This document shows positions 17,770-28,121 of a stretch of DNA of 64,000 nt, piece after piece (within the stretch, counting starts at the first letter, position 1; every line of letters starts with the position of its first letter). This DNA is from Nitratidesulfovibrio sp. Its GTDB lineage: Bacteria; Desulfobacterota; Desulfovibrionia; Desulfovibrionales; Desulfovibrionaceae. The position numbers and the translations under genes were made by a program. Under the pieces are notes generated by a model. The model was not told the origin of the DNA, did not search any database, and was given only the letters and a program-made list of their open reading frames with translations. The DNA is taken from NCBI RefSeq assembly GCF_040373385.1, contig NZ_JBDXXH010000004.1:239952-303951 (forward strand). Direction: 5' to 3'.

Positions 17770-19273
17770 TGCTTCCGCCTCTCTCTTTTGGAGAGGATTG
17801 ATATGCTGTGTCGGGGACCATGGCAGAGACGTCGGTATCGCTTCCCAGCGCCGCGTAGAGGTTCACGCGGCTGGAAAGCAGCGCCCGACGCGCCTGCACC
17901 ACCTGCTGCTGCACGGTCAGCAGGTCGCGCTGGGCATCCAGCACTTCCAGGAAGGCTGCCGCGCCGTTGTCGTAGCGCAGCTTGGCCAGGCGCGCTCGCT
18001 CGGCCTGCACCCCCACCGTGGCGTGCAGTATCTGCACCTGTTCGCCCAGCCACTTGCGGCCTGCAAGGGCGTCGGCAACATCGCGAAACGCGCTCTGGAT
18101 GGCCTTTTCATACTGGGCCACCGCCGTGTTGCGGCGGGCCCAGCTCAGGTCAAGATTGCTGCGGTTGCGCCAGCCATCGAAAAGCGGCAGCGTGATGCTT
18201 GGGGCAAAACTCCAGGCTGCACTGCCGTTTTTGAACAACCCGTCGAGTTCGGCACTTGCCGTGCCGTAGGAACCAATGAGGGTGATGCGCGGAAAGAACG
18301 CCGCGCGGGCGGCGCCGATATTGGCGTTGGCCGCCTTCAGTTGATGCTCCGCAGCCACGATGTCCGGTCGTTCAAGCAGCAGACCGGACGGCAGGCCCGC
18401 GTGCAATTCGCCCAGCACGCCCGCATCGTCGAAATACCCGGGCACGGGGACGAGGCTTGTCGGCGCACCGACCAGAAGCGTGAGGGCGTTTGCCTGCACG
18501 GCCCGAGCCTGCTCCAGTTCTGCGCTAAGGGCCTTGGCCTGTAGCCAAAGCGCCTCCACCTGGGTCATGTCCAGGCGCGATGTGGACCCGACTTCAACGC
18601 GCCGTCGGAATATGCGCAGGGATTCCGAGCGACTGGCACTGGTTTTCCGCGCAAGGGCAAGGCGTTCATCAAGCTCGCGCAGGGCCAGGTACCTGTTGGC
18701 CACTTGCGTGATCATGCTCAAGGCCACGGCGTGCCGGGTGGAATTTGCGGCGAGATAGTTCTCCAGTGCCGCGTCCTTGAGGCTGCGCACGCGACCCCAG
18801 AAATCAAGCTCCCAGGCGGTCAGCCCCAGTCCGACCTGGAATTTGTCCGAGATCATGGGCTTTCCCGTGGCGCTCAGGTCCGCTGGCACACGCGTGCGGC
18901 TGCCCTCGGCCACTGCGCTGATGCCGGGAAACTGCTCCGCGCGCTGGATGCCATAGGTGGCGCGTGTTTCCTCCACGCGAGATACGGCGATGCGCAAATC
19001 GCGGTTGTTCTCCAATGCCTGGGCGATGAGGGCTTGCAGGCGCGGGTCGACGAAGTAGTGCCGCCAGCCTTGCGCGGCAAGGGGCTGGCCCAGGCTCGGG
19101 GGCACGGCGTCCGGATAGGTCGCCGCCACTGGCATGGGCCGTCGCTCGTCAGAAGGCGCCATGGACATGCAGCCCCCCAGGGCAAAGAGCGCCATGACGG
19201 TTAAAGCCCCGAGTGCAAGGTTGACCCGGGGCTGCTGGCGTTGTGCCGAGGGGGCGCCAGGGCGCAGGCTCAT
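17753..19273 (-). CDS. NodT-family outer-membrane efflux lipoprotein (TolC-like)
   Basis: A 506-residue RND/ABC outer-membrane factor. The signal peptide ends in a lipobox (ALFALGG-C, Cys near residue 38). Two repeats of the outer-membrane efflux fold follow ([31 protein letters not shown]; second half [26 protein letters not shown]). The start at 19273 is fixed by an ATGA overlap with the stop of the carbamate kinase gene, so translation of export genes is coupled to the arginine deiminase genes. The long upstream extension of this frame is a shadow of arcC. Confidence 0.9.
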   Translation of the reverse strand: MSLRPGAPSAQRQQPRVNLALGALTVMALFALGGCMSMAPSDERRPMPVAATYPDAVPPSLGQPLAAQGWRHYFVDPRLQALIAQALENNRDLRIAVSRVEETRATYGIQRAEQFPGISAVAEGSRTRVPADLSATGKPMISDKFQVGLGLTAWELDFWGRVRSLKDAALENYLAANSTRHAVALSMITQVANRYLALRELDERLALARKTSASRSESLRIFRRRVEVGSTSRLDMTQVEALWLQAKALSAELEQARAVQANALTLLVGAPTSLVPVPGYFDDAGVLGELHAGLPSGLLLERPDIVAAEHQLKAANANIGAARAAFFPRITLIGSYGTASAELDGLFKNGSAAWSFAPSITLPLFDGWRNRSNLDLSWARRNTAVAQYEKAIQSAFRDVADALAGRKWLGEQVQILHATVGVQAERARLAKLRYDNGAAAFLEVLDAQRDLLTVQQQVVQARRALLSSRVNLYAALGSDTDVSAMVPDTAYQSSPKERGGSNDILP

Positions 19274-20193
19274 GGCGTGAGCGCGCCGTCCGCGCGAACC
19301 TGCGTGCCTGCCTCGCCTCGCAGCATGGCCTCGATCTGGTCCAGCGAGCCGATGACCGCGCGCTGCCCGGTGGCCTTGACGAAGGCACAGGCCGCCGCGA
19401 CCTTTGGCCCCATGGAGCCTGCGGCGAAGCTGACGTTGCGGAAGGCGTCGGGCGAGGCGCTGTGCACGGGGCGCTGCGTGGGCAGGCCGAAATCCATGTA
19501 TACTGCGGACACGTCCGTGGCGATGACAAGGCATTCCGCGTTCAGATCGCGGGCCAGAAGAGCGCTGCAGGAGTCCTTGTCGATGACGGCTTCCACTCCG
19601 TGCAGACTGTGGCCATCGGCCCCCACCGCAACGGGGATGCCACCGCCCCCAGCCGCGATGACGAGCGCCTCGTGGGCCAGAAGCCATTCCATGGGCTGAA
19701 GGCCGAACACGCTCTGCGGGGTTGGAGACGGCACCACACGGCGGAAGCCCTTTCCATCCGCCGCCATGGTCCAGCCTTCCTCTTGCGCGATGCGCTTGGC
19801 CTCGGCCCCGGTATAGACCGGGCCGATGGGCTTGCTTGGCGCGGCAAAGGCCGGGTCGTCCAGATGGACCAGAACGCGGGTCATCAGCGTGACGACCACC
19901 CTGAGGGGCAGGAGGTTGTTCAACTCCTGCTCCAGCAAATAGCCGATCATGCCGTCTGTCTGCGCCCCAAGCACATCAAGGGGATATGCCTCCACGGCGG
20001 CATACGCGGCGGATTGCAAGGCAAGCAGACCCACCTGCGGCCCGTTGCCGTGCGTAAGCACCAGTTCGTTGCCGTCGGCCACAAGGGCAAGCTGGGCCGC
20101 AGCCCGTTGAATGTTGGCGAACTGGTTCGGAGCGCTCAGGGCCTCGCCCCGCCGCAAGAGTGCATTGCCCCCCAAGGCGACAACGATTCGCAT
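19270..20193 (-). CDS. arcC: Carbamate kinase
   Basis: A 307-residue amino-acid-kinase fold enzyme that transfers phosphate from carbamoyl phosphate to ADP, giving ATP, NH3 and CO2. Visible motifs: [16 protein letters not shown] at the N-terminus, [14 protein letters not shown], the [15 protein letters not shown] segment, AAGGGGIPV and [12 protein letters not shown]. The ATG at 20193 has AGGA eight bases upstream. It closes the arginine deiminase pathway set and overlaps the first export gene. Confidence 0.95.
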   Translation of the reverse strand: MRIVVALGGNALLRRGEALSAPNQFANIQRAAAQLALVADGNELVLTHGNGPQVGLLALQSAAYAAVEAYPLDVLGAQTDGMIGYLLEQELNNLLPLRVVVTLMTRVLVHLDDPAFAAPSKPIGPVYTGAEAKRIAQEEGWTMAADGKGFRRVVPSPTPQSVFGLQPMEWLLAHEALVIAAGGGGIPVAVGADGHSLHGVEAVIDKDSCSALLARDLNAECLVIATDVSAVYMDFGLPTQRPVHSASPDAFRNVSFAAGSMGPKVAAACAFVKATGQRAVIGSLDQIEAMLRGEAGTQVRADGALTP

Positions 20194-20265
20194 GATGATT
20201 TCCTGGGTTCGTGCATGGTGGTGTTCAGCGCAAAAGCCGATCACAGGGGCAGGCCGGAGTGCGGG

Positions 20266-21264
20266 TCAGCCCAGGGTCGCCACCAGGACCGCCTTGATGG
20301 TGTGCATGCGGTTTTCGGCCTGGGTGAAAACGATGGACGCCTCGGACTCGAAGACCTCATCCGTCACCTCAAGCTCGCTCGGGCCGAAGCTTTCGTGCAC
20401 CATGCGGCCTACTTCGGTTTCGAGGTTATGGTACGCAGGCAGGCAGTGCATGAACTTGGTGCGCGCATTGCCCGTTGCCTGCATCAGCTGTGCATTCACC
20501 TGATATGGAAGCAACTCGTCGATGCGTTGTTTCCAAACGTCCTGGGGTTCGCCCATGGATACCCATACGTCGGTGTAGAGAAAATCCGCGTCCTTCACCG
20601 CGCTCATGGGGTTGGGCTCGATGCTGATGCGTGCGCCGGTGCGCAGGGCCAGCACCTGCATCCTGTCCAGAAGTTCCTTTGGCGGTTGCAGCGCCTTGGG
20701 CGAGCAGATGCGCACATCCATGCCCATTTGCACCCCGCCGACCAGCAGCGAACAGCCCATGTTGAAGCGGGCGTCGCCCAGGTAGCAGAACGAGAGCTTG
20801 TGCAACGGCATTTCGCCAAACTCCTCCATGGTGAGCAGATCGGCCAGAACCTGGGTCGGGTGCGCTTCGTCCGTAAGTCCGTTCCATACAGGCACATGCG
20901 AGGAACGTGCGATTTCCTCGACCACGCTTTGGTGAAACCCCCGGTATTCGATGCCATCGAACATACGCCCCAGCACCCGCGCCGTGTCCTTCAGCGATTC
21001 CTTCTTTCCCAACTGCGACCCCGCCGAGTCGAGGTAGGTTACATGCCCACCCTGGTCGTGCACTGCCACTTCAAAGGCGCAGCGCGTGCGGGTGGAAGGC
21101 TTTTCAAACACCAGGGCGATGTTCTTTCCCTTGAGCCTTGGCTGCTCATTTCCAACGTACTTGGTGCGTTTCAGTTCGGCGGCCAAGTCTATCAGGAAGC
21201 GGACGTCGCGCGGTTCAAAACTTTCAAGGTCAAGCAGGCCGCGGTTTCTGAGGTTGAAGCTCAT
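20266..21264 (-). CDS. arcB: Ornithine carbamoyltransferase, probably catabolic
   Basis: A 332-residue enzyme converting citrulline and phosphate to ornithine and carbamoyl phosphate in this pathway. The carbamoyl-phosphate site STRTR is at residues 57-61; [14 protein letters not shown] and FMHCLPA carry the other active-site residues. AAGGAG precedes the ATG. Catabolic use is inferred from its place between arginine deiminase and carbamate kinase. The gene lies 38 bp downstream of arcA and 72 bp upstream of arcC. Confidence 0.95.
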   Translation of the reverse strand: MSFNLRNRGLLDLESFEPRDVRFLIDLAAELKRTKYVGNEQPRLKGKNIALVFEKPSTRTRCAFEVAVHDQGGHVTYLDSAGSQLGKKESLKDTARVLGRMFDGIEYRGFHQSVVEEIARSSHVPVWNGLTDEAHPTQVLADLLTMEEFGEMPLHKLSFCYLGDARFNMGCSLLVGGVQMGMDVRICSPKALQPPKELLDRMQVLALRTGARISIEPNPMSAVKDADFLYTDVWVSMGEPQDVWKQRIDELLPYQVNAQLMQATGNARTKFMHCLPAYHNLETEVGRMVHESFGPSELEVTDEVFESEASIVFTQAENRMHTIKAVLVATLG

Positions 21265-21302
21265 GGGGTGCTCCTTGTGTGTACAGGGCAGGGCGGGGGG
21301 GC

Positions 21303-22526
21303 TCAGACGGGGTCGCGCAGGACGGGGCAGGACATGCAGTGGCTGCCGCCACGGCCACGGCCCAGTTCGCTGCTGGGAAAGGTGATGACCTCCACTCCGG
21401 CCTTGCGCAACTGGGTGTTGGTGTACACATTGCGGTCGTAAGCCAGCACCACGCCGGGCGAAAGCGCCAGGACGTTGTTGCCGTCGTCCCATTGCTCGCG
21501 CTCGGCCTCGTAGCTGTCGCCGCCGGTCTGCACCACGCGCAGGTGCTTTTCGCCCACGGCCTTGGCCATGACATCCAGGAAGGGCTGCTTCTCCAGCCGT
21601 ACGTCAAGGGTGGCTTCTGTCTTGCCAGGGCGCAGGCTGTACGTCCGGATGCCGTCGACAACCTCCGGAAACACCGTGACGATATCCGTCGAGCAAAAGG
21701 TGAAGACGGTATCAAGGTGCATGGCCCCGCGTGATTTGGGCAACTGGGCGGCGATGACCCTGCTGGCGGCCCCCTGGGCAAAGAGCTTTCGGGCCAGTTG
21801 ACTTACAGCCTGGGGCGAGGTGCGTTCTCCCATGCCGACCAGAAGCAGATCCTTGCCGAGGGGCATCACATCGCCGCCTTCAAGGGAGGCCAATCCGTGG
21901 CCGTGGCGTTGGTCCGGATCGCCCCACCACTCGGTTACGACGCCCCTGAACGTCGGGTGAAAGCGGTAGACTGCGGCCATGAGCAGCGTTTCATGCTGCC
22001 TTGCGGGCCAGAACATGGCCCCCAGCGCAACGCCGCCCGATATCCAGGCGCTGGAATCCCGCGTGAACAGCATGTTCGGCAGCGGCGGCAGCAGAAACTC
22101 GCCGGGGCCAAGGCACTGTGCCGAGAGGCCCATGATCTCGAAGGGCACCTCGGCGCGCAGCAGGCCGCCTATCAGAAATTCGGCCAAGCGCTCCGGGGGC
22201 AGGGTCTCAAGCCAGGGGCGCAACTGTTGCTCTGCCTCGGGCTCAATGAAGTCCACCCCAAGCTTGCGCTCCAGCAACCAGGCGCGGCCTTTGGGTTGCG
22301 CGACGACATCCGCCAGCAGGTCGTGCAGTTCCAGTACCTCGACGCCGCGTTCGATCAGTTTGTTGGTGAAAACATGGTGGTCGTCCCTGGCCTGGGAGAC
22401 CCAAAGTACGTCATCAAACAGAAGGGCGTTGCAGTTGGCCGGGGTGAGCCGGGACTGCGCCAAACCGGGACGGCAGACCAGAACCTTGCGTAGCGCGCCG
22501 ACTTCGGAATATGCGCCGATATCCAT
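21303..22526 (-). CDS. arcA: Arginine deiminase
   Basis: A 407-residue enzyme hydrolysing L-arginine to citrulline and ammonia. Active-site landmarks are the N-terminal [14 protein letters not shown], the [15 protein letters not shown] stretch, the catalytic His region MHLDTVFTF, and the nucleophilic Cys near the C-terminus (HCMSCP, C397). AAGGAG precedes the ATG by eight bases. It is the second gene of the operon, 45 bp after arcD. Confidence 0.96.
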   Translation of the reverse strand: MDIGAYSEVGALRKVLVCRPGLAQSRLTPANCNALLFDDVLWVSQARDDHHVFTNKLIERGVEVLELHDLLADVVAQPKGRAWLLERKLGVDFIEPEAEQQLRPWLETLPPERLAEFLIGGLLRAEVPFEIMGLSAQCLGPGEFLLPPLPNMLFTRDSSAWISGGVALGAMFWPARQHETLLMAAVYRFHPTFRGVVTEWWGDPDQRHGHGLASLEGGDVMPLGKDLLLVGMGERTSPQAVSQLARKLFAQGAASRVIAAQLPKSRGAMHLDTVFTFCSTDIVTVFPEVVDGIRTYSLRPGKTEATLDVRLEKQPFLDVMAKAVGEKHLRVVQTGGDSYEAEREQWDDGNNVLALSPGVVLAYDRNVYTNTQLRKAGVEVITFPSSELGRGRGGSHCMSCPVLRDPV

Positions 22527-22571
22527 GGGGGGCTCCTTGTGGGACGAAGGGACGGGAACGGGGCGGGGCTG

Positions 22572-24032
22572 CTAGAGGTCCAGCCTGCCGGTGCTCAGCA
22601 GGAAAATTGCAAGAACCGCCAACGCCACCAGCACGATGAAAAGCGCCAGTTCAAAGCCTTGGAATACTCGCGCGCCCTGTTCCCGCTTGGCCAGACCGTA
22701 AATCAGTGCTCCTGGTGCATAGAGCAGCGAGCTCAGGAACAGGTACCTTGGTCCGGCGGCGTAAAGCAGCCAGCCGCAGTAGAGCGTGGCGAACAGGGTG
22801 ACGGGCAGATCAAGGGCGCGCAGCGTGTCTGGAGTTCCCTGCCTGCGCCACGCCAGAATCAGTCCGTAAACTGCGCTGAACAGGTATGGCAGCAGAATCA
22901 TGGCCGTGGAGAGGGAGATCAGCGCGAGGTAGGATGCCTTCGAGAACAGCGTGACCAAGAGGAATATCTGCACCATGCTGCTGGTGAGCCACATGGCGTT
23001 GCCCGGAACGTGCCGCGTGTTCAGCCTGGCCAGGGCCTTGGGCATCACGCCATCGCACGCGGGGGTGAACAGGGACTCGGCCGCCAGAAGCGTCCACGCC
23101 AGAAACCCGCCCCCCACAGAGACGATCAGGCCCGCATAAATAAGCACTGCCCCCCACCAGCCCACGGCCTTTTCAAGCACACCGGCCATGGAAGGGTTCT
23201 TGAGCCCTGCCAGTTCCGGTTGATTGAGCACGCCAAGCGACAATAGCGATACCGCCATGAGCAGCAGCAGGGTGATCACGAAACCGATGATGGTGGCCCG
23301 GCCCACATCCTCGCGCCGTTTCGCGCGGGCCGAATACACGCTCGCCCCCTCCACACCGATGAAGACCCACACGGTGACGAGCATGGTGCTTTTTACTTGG
23401 TCGAGCACGGTTCCCAGGCTGGTATCACCCCAGAAATTCAGGGTAACCGTACCCATGTTGAAGGCCAGGGCCACGAAGACGATGAACAGCAGCAGCGGCA
23501 CAAGCTTTGCCGCAGTGACAACGGCATTGAGCACCATGGCGCCCTTGATGCCCTTGAGCACCAGCATGTGCACTACCCACAGCACAACGCTGGCGGCCAT
23601 GACCGAGGTGGCGGTGTTTCCCTCTCCGAAGGATGGGAAGAAATAGCCAACTGCCGAAAACGCCGCGACAAGATAGCCCACATTGCCGACCCAGGCGCTG
23701 ACCCAGTATCCCCAGGCAGAGTTGAAGCCCACATACTCGCCCGCCGAGGCCCGGGCATAGGCGTATACGCCGTTGTCCAGGTGGGGCATGCGCAGGGCGA
23801 TCATCTGGTAGACCAGGGCCAGGGCCAGCATGCCCATGCCGGTAATGCCCCAGCCAATGAGAATGGCCCCCGCCCCGGCCCCCGCAGCCATGTTCTGGGG
23901 CAGGCCGAAAATACCGCTGCCGATGAGCGCCCCGACGACAAGGGCGACGAGAAGCCTCAAGCCGATTTTGGCTGGAGCCTGTTCGGACGTGACGACAGGT
24001 TGGGAAGCCTGCGGGGCGGTGGTTGTCTCCAT
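22572..24032 (-). CDS. arcD: APA-family basic amino acid antiporter, probable arginine/ornithine exchanger
   Basis: A 486-residue amino acid/polyamine/organocation transporter with about 12-13 membrane segments. The first helix carries GSGIFGLPQNMA, the conserved substrate-binding loop of the family. It heads the arc operon, so arginine uptake against ornithine is the likely role. The ATG at 24032 follows GGAG; an upstream extension of the frame is rejected because the helix pattern begins here. Confidence 0.88.
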   Translation of the reverse strand: METTTAPQASQPVVTSEQAPAKIGLRLLVALVVGALIGSGIFGLPQNMAAGAGAGAILIGWGITGMGMLALALVYQMIALRMPHLDNGVYAYARASAGEYVGFNSAWGYWVSAWVGNVGYLVAAFSAVGYFFPSFGEGNTATSVMAASVVLWVVHMLVLKGIKGAMVLNAVVTAAKLVPLLLFIVFVALAFNMGTVTLNFWGDTSLGTVLDQVKSTMLVTVWVFIGVEGASVYSARAKRREDVGRATIIGFVITLLLLMAVSLLSLGVLNQPELAGLKNPSMAGVLEKAVGWWGAVLIYAGLIVSVGGGFLAWTLLAAESLFTPACDGVMPKALARLNTRHVPGNAMWLTSSMVQIFLLVTLFSKASYLALISLSTAMILLPYLFSAVYGLILAWRRQGTPDTLRALDLPVTLFATLYCGWLLYAAGPRYLFLSSLLYAPGALIYGLAKREQGARVFQGFELALFIVLVALAVLAIFLLSTGRLDL

Positions 24033-24638
24033 GTTCACGGGGGGGCTCCGTTGGATTTTCAGTTGCAGGTAATGACGCAGAGCCTGAACAGGGCGCGAAA
24101 CCCGTTTCATTCGTAGCGCGTGCAGCTTGTCCTCGGGAGCTCCAACGGTTGCGTGCCTGTTTGCAATGCTGGCTAGGCAAGACAATTCTTCAGCATGCAT
24201 GAGACTACGTGCTGTGTGTGAAAAACGTCTGTGCGATAGTGCACGTAGAATGACTCAGCGATGTATTCATGCCGTTGCGACATGGAGCTATGCGCGCCAG
24301 CGCACCGACCCGCAGAGCAAGTTCCTTGATCATCATGGCCACGGTCGTTTTCATTTTCGGCAAGAAGGGGGGCGCCGCGCCGTGTCTCCGCACCGGGATG
24401 CGGCAAGCACAGTCCCCTTGGCCCCCATGCAAAGGATTGCGATGGTGCTTCAACTCTCTGCAATGATCATCCCCGCCTCGCGCTCCGGGCATATGCACTT
24501 TGCCCTGGCTGCGTCTGCCCCGCCGCTGTGGCAGGGCAAATGCCGTCGACATGCACTGGCCGGAATCGCCACACCGGAACGGTTCGTGCGGACGCTGCCG
24601 CTGGCAAACGCCCCACCCGGCACAGCGGGGGGGGGCAT
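24033..24638. other. Divergent intergenic region upstream of arcD
   Basis: About 600 bp lie between the divergent arcD and kinase genes. No coding frame is convincing. It contains a spaced inverted repeat (24205-24248) and must hold the arc operon promoter. No clear FNR-like, CRP-like or sigma54 site was found by eye, apart from a TTGAT half-site near 24328. Confidence 0.5.
24205..24248. promoter_or_regulatory. Spaced inverted repeat, possible arc operon operator
   Basis: CTACGTGC (24205-24212) and its exact reverse complement GCACGTAG (24241-24248) are 28 bp apart, about 175 bp upstream of the arcD start. The arms could be two half-sites read by a regulator on nearly the same DNA face, or form a stem in an arcD leader RNA. 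Confidence 0.35.
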
Positions 24639-25649
24639 ATGAATTTCGCCTACCTAGGCCATCTGCCCCACGCCGACCCCTTGTACGGGTATCTGCAGCA
24701 CGAGGTACTGCCCCAACTCGGCCTGCATTCCCACGCCCCGGAAATCCGCGTCTTCCAGTCCGCCTGCTCGCGCAACGTCTACCTGTACGAGGAAAAGCAC
24801 GGCGGCGTTCGGGTCATCGGCAAGTTCTACCCTGCGCATCACGACCCCTTCGGCCAGGCCCTGGATACAGGGCGTATCGAATTCAACAATCTGGATTTCT
24901 TGCGATCCATCGGTTTTGCGCACGCGCCCCACTATGTTGTGCGCCCCTTGGGGTTCAACGCGCGGCTGGGCGGCTTGCTGATGATGGAGTACCTCGACGG
25001 GGATGTTCTGGGGTCGGTCATCAACGACGCCATCTTCCTGGGGCGGCGCGGCAGGCTTTTTCGCAAGCTCACCGCCCTGGCCTGGTTTCTGGCCACCCTG
25101 CATGGCCGCACGGCCAGGGATTGGCCCGTGACCTTCTCCGACCCCTGCGACTACATGGGGCGGCTCATCACCTCCCTTTCCGTCACGCGGGGCCTGGGTC
25201 CCCAACTGGCCGGGGAGCTATATGCCCTGCGTGAGGCTTGGCGCACGGAGAGCATCATGTGGGAAGACCGCGCGGTGTTGGTGCACGGCGACGTGACCCC
25301 TTCCAACTTCCTGTTCGGTCGGGGCAAAAGCGTCATGGCCATCGACCTGGAGCGCATGCAATGGGCCGACCGGGTGTTCGATCTGGGCAGGCTTTGCGGC
25401 GAGTTGAAGCATTTCTTCTGTCAGGGCCTGGGCGACCCGGCAGCAGCGGAGCCCTTCATCGGGCACTTCCTGTGGGAGTACTGCTGTCATCAGCCCGAAC
25501 GAGAACGCGCCTTTGCGGCCATCACCCGGCGCGTGCCCTTTTATCTTGGCATCACCCTGCTGCGCATCGCCCGCAATTCCTGGATTGCCCCGGACTACCG
25601 CTGGCGCCTTGTCCAAGAGGCCAAACAGGCTCTGGGGGCTTTACCATGA
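24639..25649 (+). CDS. APH/choline-kinase-fold phosphotransferase
   Basis: A 336-residue protein with the small-molecule kinase core: catalytic loop VLVHGDVTPSNFLF (HGD-x4-N) and metal site VMAIDLERMQWADRVFDLGRLC. The N-terminal lobe is divergent (RVIGKFYPAHHDPFG). It should phosphorylate a small alcohol, sugar or amine; the substrate cannot be named. The stop overlaps the start of the HAD gene (ATGA, 25646-25649), so a kinase and a phosphatase-fold protein are made together. Confidence 0.75.
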   Translation: MNFAYLGHLPHADPLYGYLQHEVLPQLGLHSHAPEIRVFQSACSRNVYLYEEKHGGVRVIGKFYPAHHDPFGQALDTGRIEFNNLDFLRSIGFAHAPHYVVRPLGFNARLGGLLMMEYLDGDVLGSVINDAIFLGRRGRLFRKLTALAWFLATLHGRTARDWPVTFSDPCDYMGRLITSLSVTRGLGPQLAGELYALREAWRTESIMWEDRAVLVHGDVTPSNFLFGRGKSVMAIDLERMQWADRVFDLGRLCGELKHFFCQGLGDPAAAEPFIGHFLWEYCCHQPERERAFAAITRRVPFYLGITLLRIARNSWIAPDYRWRLVQEAKQALGALP

Positions 25650-26389
25650 ACATAAAGGCCATCATTTTCGATCTCAACGGCACCCTTATCAACATCCACA
25701 CGGATGAAAGCTGCGAAGATATCTACCGTGGTATCAGCCACTTTTTGACGTACCAGGGCATACACATCCACCGCTGGGATCTGCGCGACGAATACTACGA
25801 TCTCATGGCAGCCCAGCGCCGCTCCAGTGCAGAGGATTTTCCCGAGTTCGACGTCGTGGCCCTGTGGCGAGAGTTCTTGCAGCGCAGACCCGGAGCCTGT
25901 CGGGCCTTGCCGCAAGAGAAACTGGACGTTCTGCCCCTGGTGCTGGCAGAGATGTATCGGGGCATCTCCCGTTTCCGCCTGCGGCTTTACCCAGGGGTCA
26001 GAACCATCCTCGATGACCTTGCTGGGCGCTACAAGCTGGCCGCCCTGTCGGATGCGCAAAGCGCCTGGGCCGTGCCGGAAATGCGCGCCCTGGACATAGA
26101 GCACTATTTCAACCCCATCATCGTTTCCGGGGATTACGGATTCCGCAAGCCGGACCGGCGGATATTCCTGGCGGCCCTGGACGGCCTGGGGCTGGAGCCC
26201 TGCGATGCGCTGTTCGTCGGCAACGATATGTTCCGTGACGTTTACGGGGCCAAGCAGATAGATATGAAGACGATATACTTTTCTTCGAACCAGGGTAGAA
26301 AGAGGTCAAAAAGAGCCGAGCCGGACTATATTGTCTACAAATTTGAAGAAATTCCAAGGGCAATTGAATTTATTAAGAACCGTGAGTAG
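25646..26389 (+). CDS. HAD-superfamily hydrolase
   Basis: A 247-residue HAD protein with a helical cap. Motif I is IIFDLNGTL, so the nucleophile D9 is present but the usual second Asp (acid/base, position 11) is Asn. Motif II is LSDAQS, the motif III Lys lies in YGFRKPDRRIF, and motif IV is FVGNDMFRDVYGA. Many real HAD enzymes have DxN variants, so activity is possible but may be altered. The last ~100 bp are visibly richer in A/T than the rest. Coupled to the kinase gene by a 4-bp overlap. Confidence 0.8.
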   Translation: MNIKAIIFDLNGTLINIHTDESCEDIYRGISHFLTYQGIHIHRWDLRDEYYDLMAAQRRSSAEDFPEFDVVALWREFLQRRPGACRALPQEKLDVLPLVLAEMYRGISRFRLRLYPGVRTILDDLAGRYKLAALSDAQSAWAVPEMRALDIEHYFNPIIVSGDYGFRKPDRRIFLAALDGLGLEPCDALFVGNDMFRDVYGAKQIDMKTIYFSSNQGRKRSKRAEPDYIVYKFEEIPRAIEFIKNRE

Positions 26390-26634
26390 AAAAATTCCAC
26401 TGCGCAACAAGGGTGGAGAACGTATGAATCGTGAGAGTTACAGACAAAGAAAGCCATGTGAAAGACGTATCTCGGCATCAGTGGGTGGCCGGTGTGCCCT
26501 TGCGGCGGTGCTTGGCACCTGTCCAATGGCCGCTTCAAATTCCGGCCGTGCAGTGCGGAGATTTGCGGGAACTGCCCGGGAACGCAACACTTGTCCATAC
26601 CGCAGATGCCGACATGCGCGAGAAGCGCCTTCGC

Positions 26635-26688
26635 ACCCAGAAAGCAGAAACCCGCAGATTCAAATCTGCGGGTTTCTGCTTTCTGGGT
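26635..26688. terminator. 26-bp-arm perfect inverted repeat, likely bidirectional terminator
   Basis: The arms 26635-26660 and 26663-26688 are exactly complementary over 26 bp with a 2-nt centre. They are followed by T-rich sequence only within the arm. It sits between the HAD gene (+) and the convergent HD pseudogene (-), so it can end both transcripts. The region 26390-26634 holds no recognised gene. Confidence 0.65.
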
Positions 26689-26761
26689 GATGGCTGGTGC
26701 GGTACGTAGTGATTTCGGTGTTTGTTCTGTGCAATGCTGCCCGGCCAAGGGGAAAGCGTTT

Positions 26762-27206
26762 CTAGCCGTCCTTCTCCATTTCCTCCATCAACCGCGCCAT
26801 GGCCAGCTCCCGGCCCATGTCCTGCAACAGCCCATCGACATGTTCGAAACTGAAGTGCGAGCCAAGGTACAGGTGCATGTACCCGGCGGGCACGCGCAGC
26901 GCGGGGCCATGGCCTCGGCCAGTTCGCGGGCGCGCTGCTGGGCACGTCCGCTCCAGGGCCAGTCGGAATCGGCCAGAAAGCCGATGGCGCGCTCGGCCCG
27001 CACGTGCTCGGCCCGCATGGTCAGGCCGGTCAGCCCGATGTCCAGGTAGTGGTTGACTACGGCCAGCGGTTTCACCCCTTCGGCCAGGCTCACGTCGTCC
27101 AGCCCGTGCATGGCGGCGGTGGCAAGGATGATCTCTTCGTCCGCCCCGCGCGCGGTCAGTTCGCGCAGCACCCATGAGTGGTGGTCTTCATTGCGGGCAA
27201 TGAACG
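26762..27206 (-). pseudogene. Truncated, frameshifted copy of the HD-domain protein at 47551-48420
   Basis: This segment matches the last ~145 residues of the intact HD-domain protein encoded at 47551-48420 (LRELTARGADE-IILATAAMHGLDDVSLAEG and onward). A one-base deletion near 26895, where the intact copy reads MAPHCGVPAGYM, puts the C-terminus in another frame. The 5' part is missing: similarity stops exactly where the IS3-family element begins (27207). The result is a broken paralogue with no start codon. Confidence 0.88.
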
Positions 27207-27232
27207 TGACCAGCCCCCGAGAATTGTACCAC

Positions 27233-28098
27233 TCATTGTGTTAGTCTGTGATGCCTGCTTGAGTCCAGATGTGGTCCCCAGAGGGAGCACCCTGCCCCGA
27301 GGGGCAGGGTGGCGACCAGCGCTGGCGGACGTTGCCCCAGCGAGCTATGCGGCCTGAACGTGTATATTCCTGCCGCCACATTTCAAGAACCACCTGTGCC
27401 TCCCGGAGCGTATAGAACAGCTCCCCGTTCAGCTTCTCATCCCGCATTTTGCCGTTGAAGCTCTCGCAGTAGCCGTTCTCCCAGGGAGAACCAGGCTCAA
27501 TGAACAACGTCTTCACGCCGACCTTGCCGAGCCAGTCCCGCACGGCGTGGGCAGCGAACTCGGAGCCGTTATCTGACCGGATGAAATCCGGCGTGCCCTT
27601 TTCAACGAACAACCGTGCCAAGCAGTGCAACACATCGTCGGAGCGGAGCTGCCTGGAAACCTCAAGCGCCAGGCACTCCCGAGTGAACTCGTCGATGACC
27701 ACGAGGATGCGAAACGCCCGGCCTTCGTGCGTTCGGTCCATGACGAAGTCATACGACCAGACATGGTTGGGCCAGCAAGGCCGTAGCCGGACGCATGAAC
27801 CATCGTTGAGCCAGAGCCTGCTGCGCTTCGGCTGCTTTTGCGGAACCTTCAGCCCTTCCTGACGCCAGATGCGCTCAATGCGTTTGCGGTTTACCAGCCA
27901 ACCTTCCCGCTCAAGCAAAGCCTGGATGCGGCGATACCCGTACCGGCCATACTCGCTGGCGAAATGGATGATGGCCGCCTTCAGCGGTTCTTCATCACTG
28001 GCTATGCTGGGGCGGTATCGCTGGGGCGCCCGAGGTTGCTCCAGCAAGCGGCACACTCGCCGCTCCGGCACATGAAGAACCGTACGCACATGAGCCAC
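27233..28098 (-). pseudogene. IS3-family transposase OrfB, frameshifted near the 3' end
   Basis: The orfB product carries the HTH_21-like start (YGYRRIQALLEREGWLVNRKRI) and the DDE core: the first Asp in YDFVMDRT, FIRSDNGSEF, and the Glu in WENGYCESFNGK. After WRQEY the current frame reads TRSGRIARW and stops at 27241. Another frame gives the expected family sequence FRPHSSLGQRPPALV and a stop at 27233. One missing base (about 27360) explains this. In IS3 elements OrfB is normally made as an OrfAB fusion by -1 frameshifting, so the true start may lie upstream in orfA. The catalytic core is intact; the C-terminus is not. Confidence 0.8.
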
Positions 28099-28121
28099 AC
28101 ATTTCCGGCGCCGGGAAGGGC

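Noticed and set aside
26635..26688. Third attachment site (contains TTCAAATC like a T-loop)
   Set aside because: It is a self-complementary 26-bp-arm hairpin and does not match the 45-bp repeat outside this short string.
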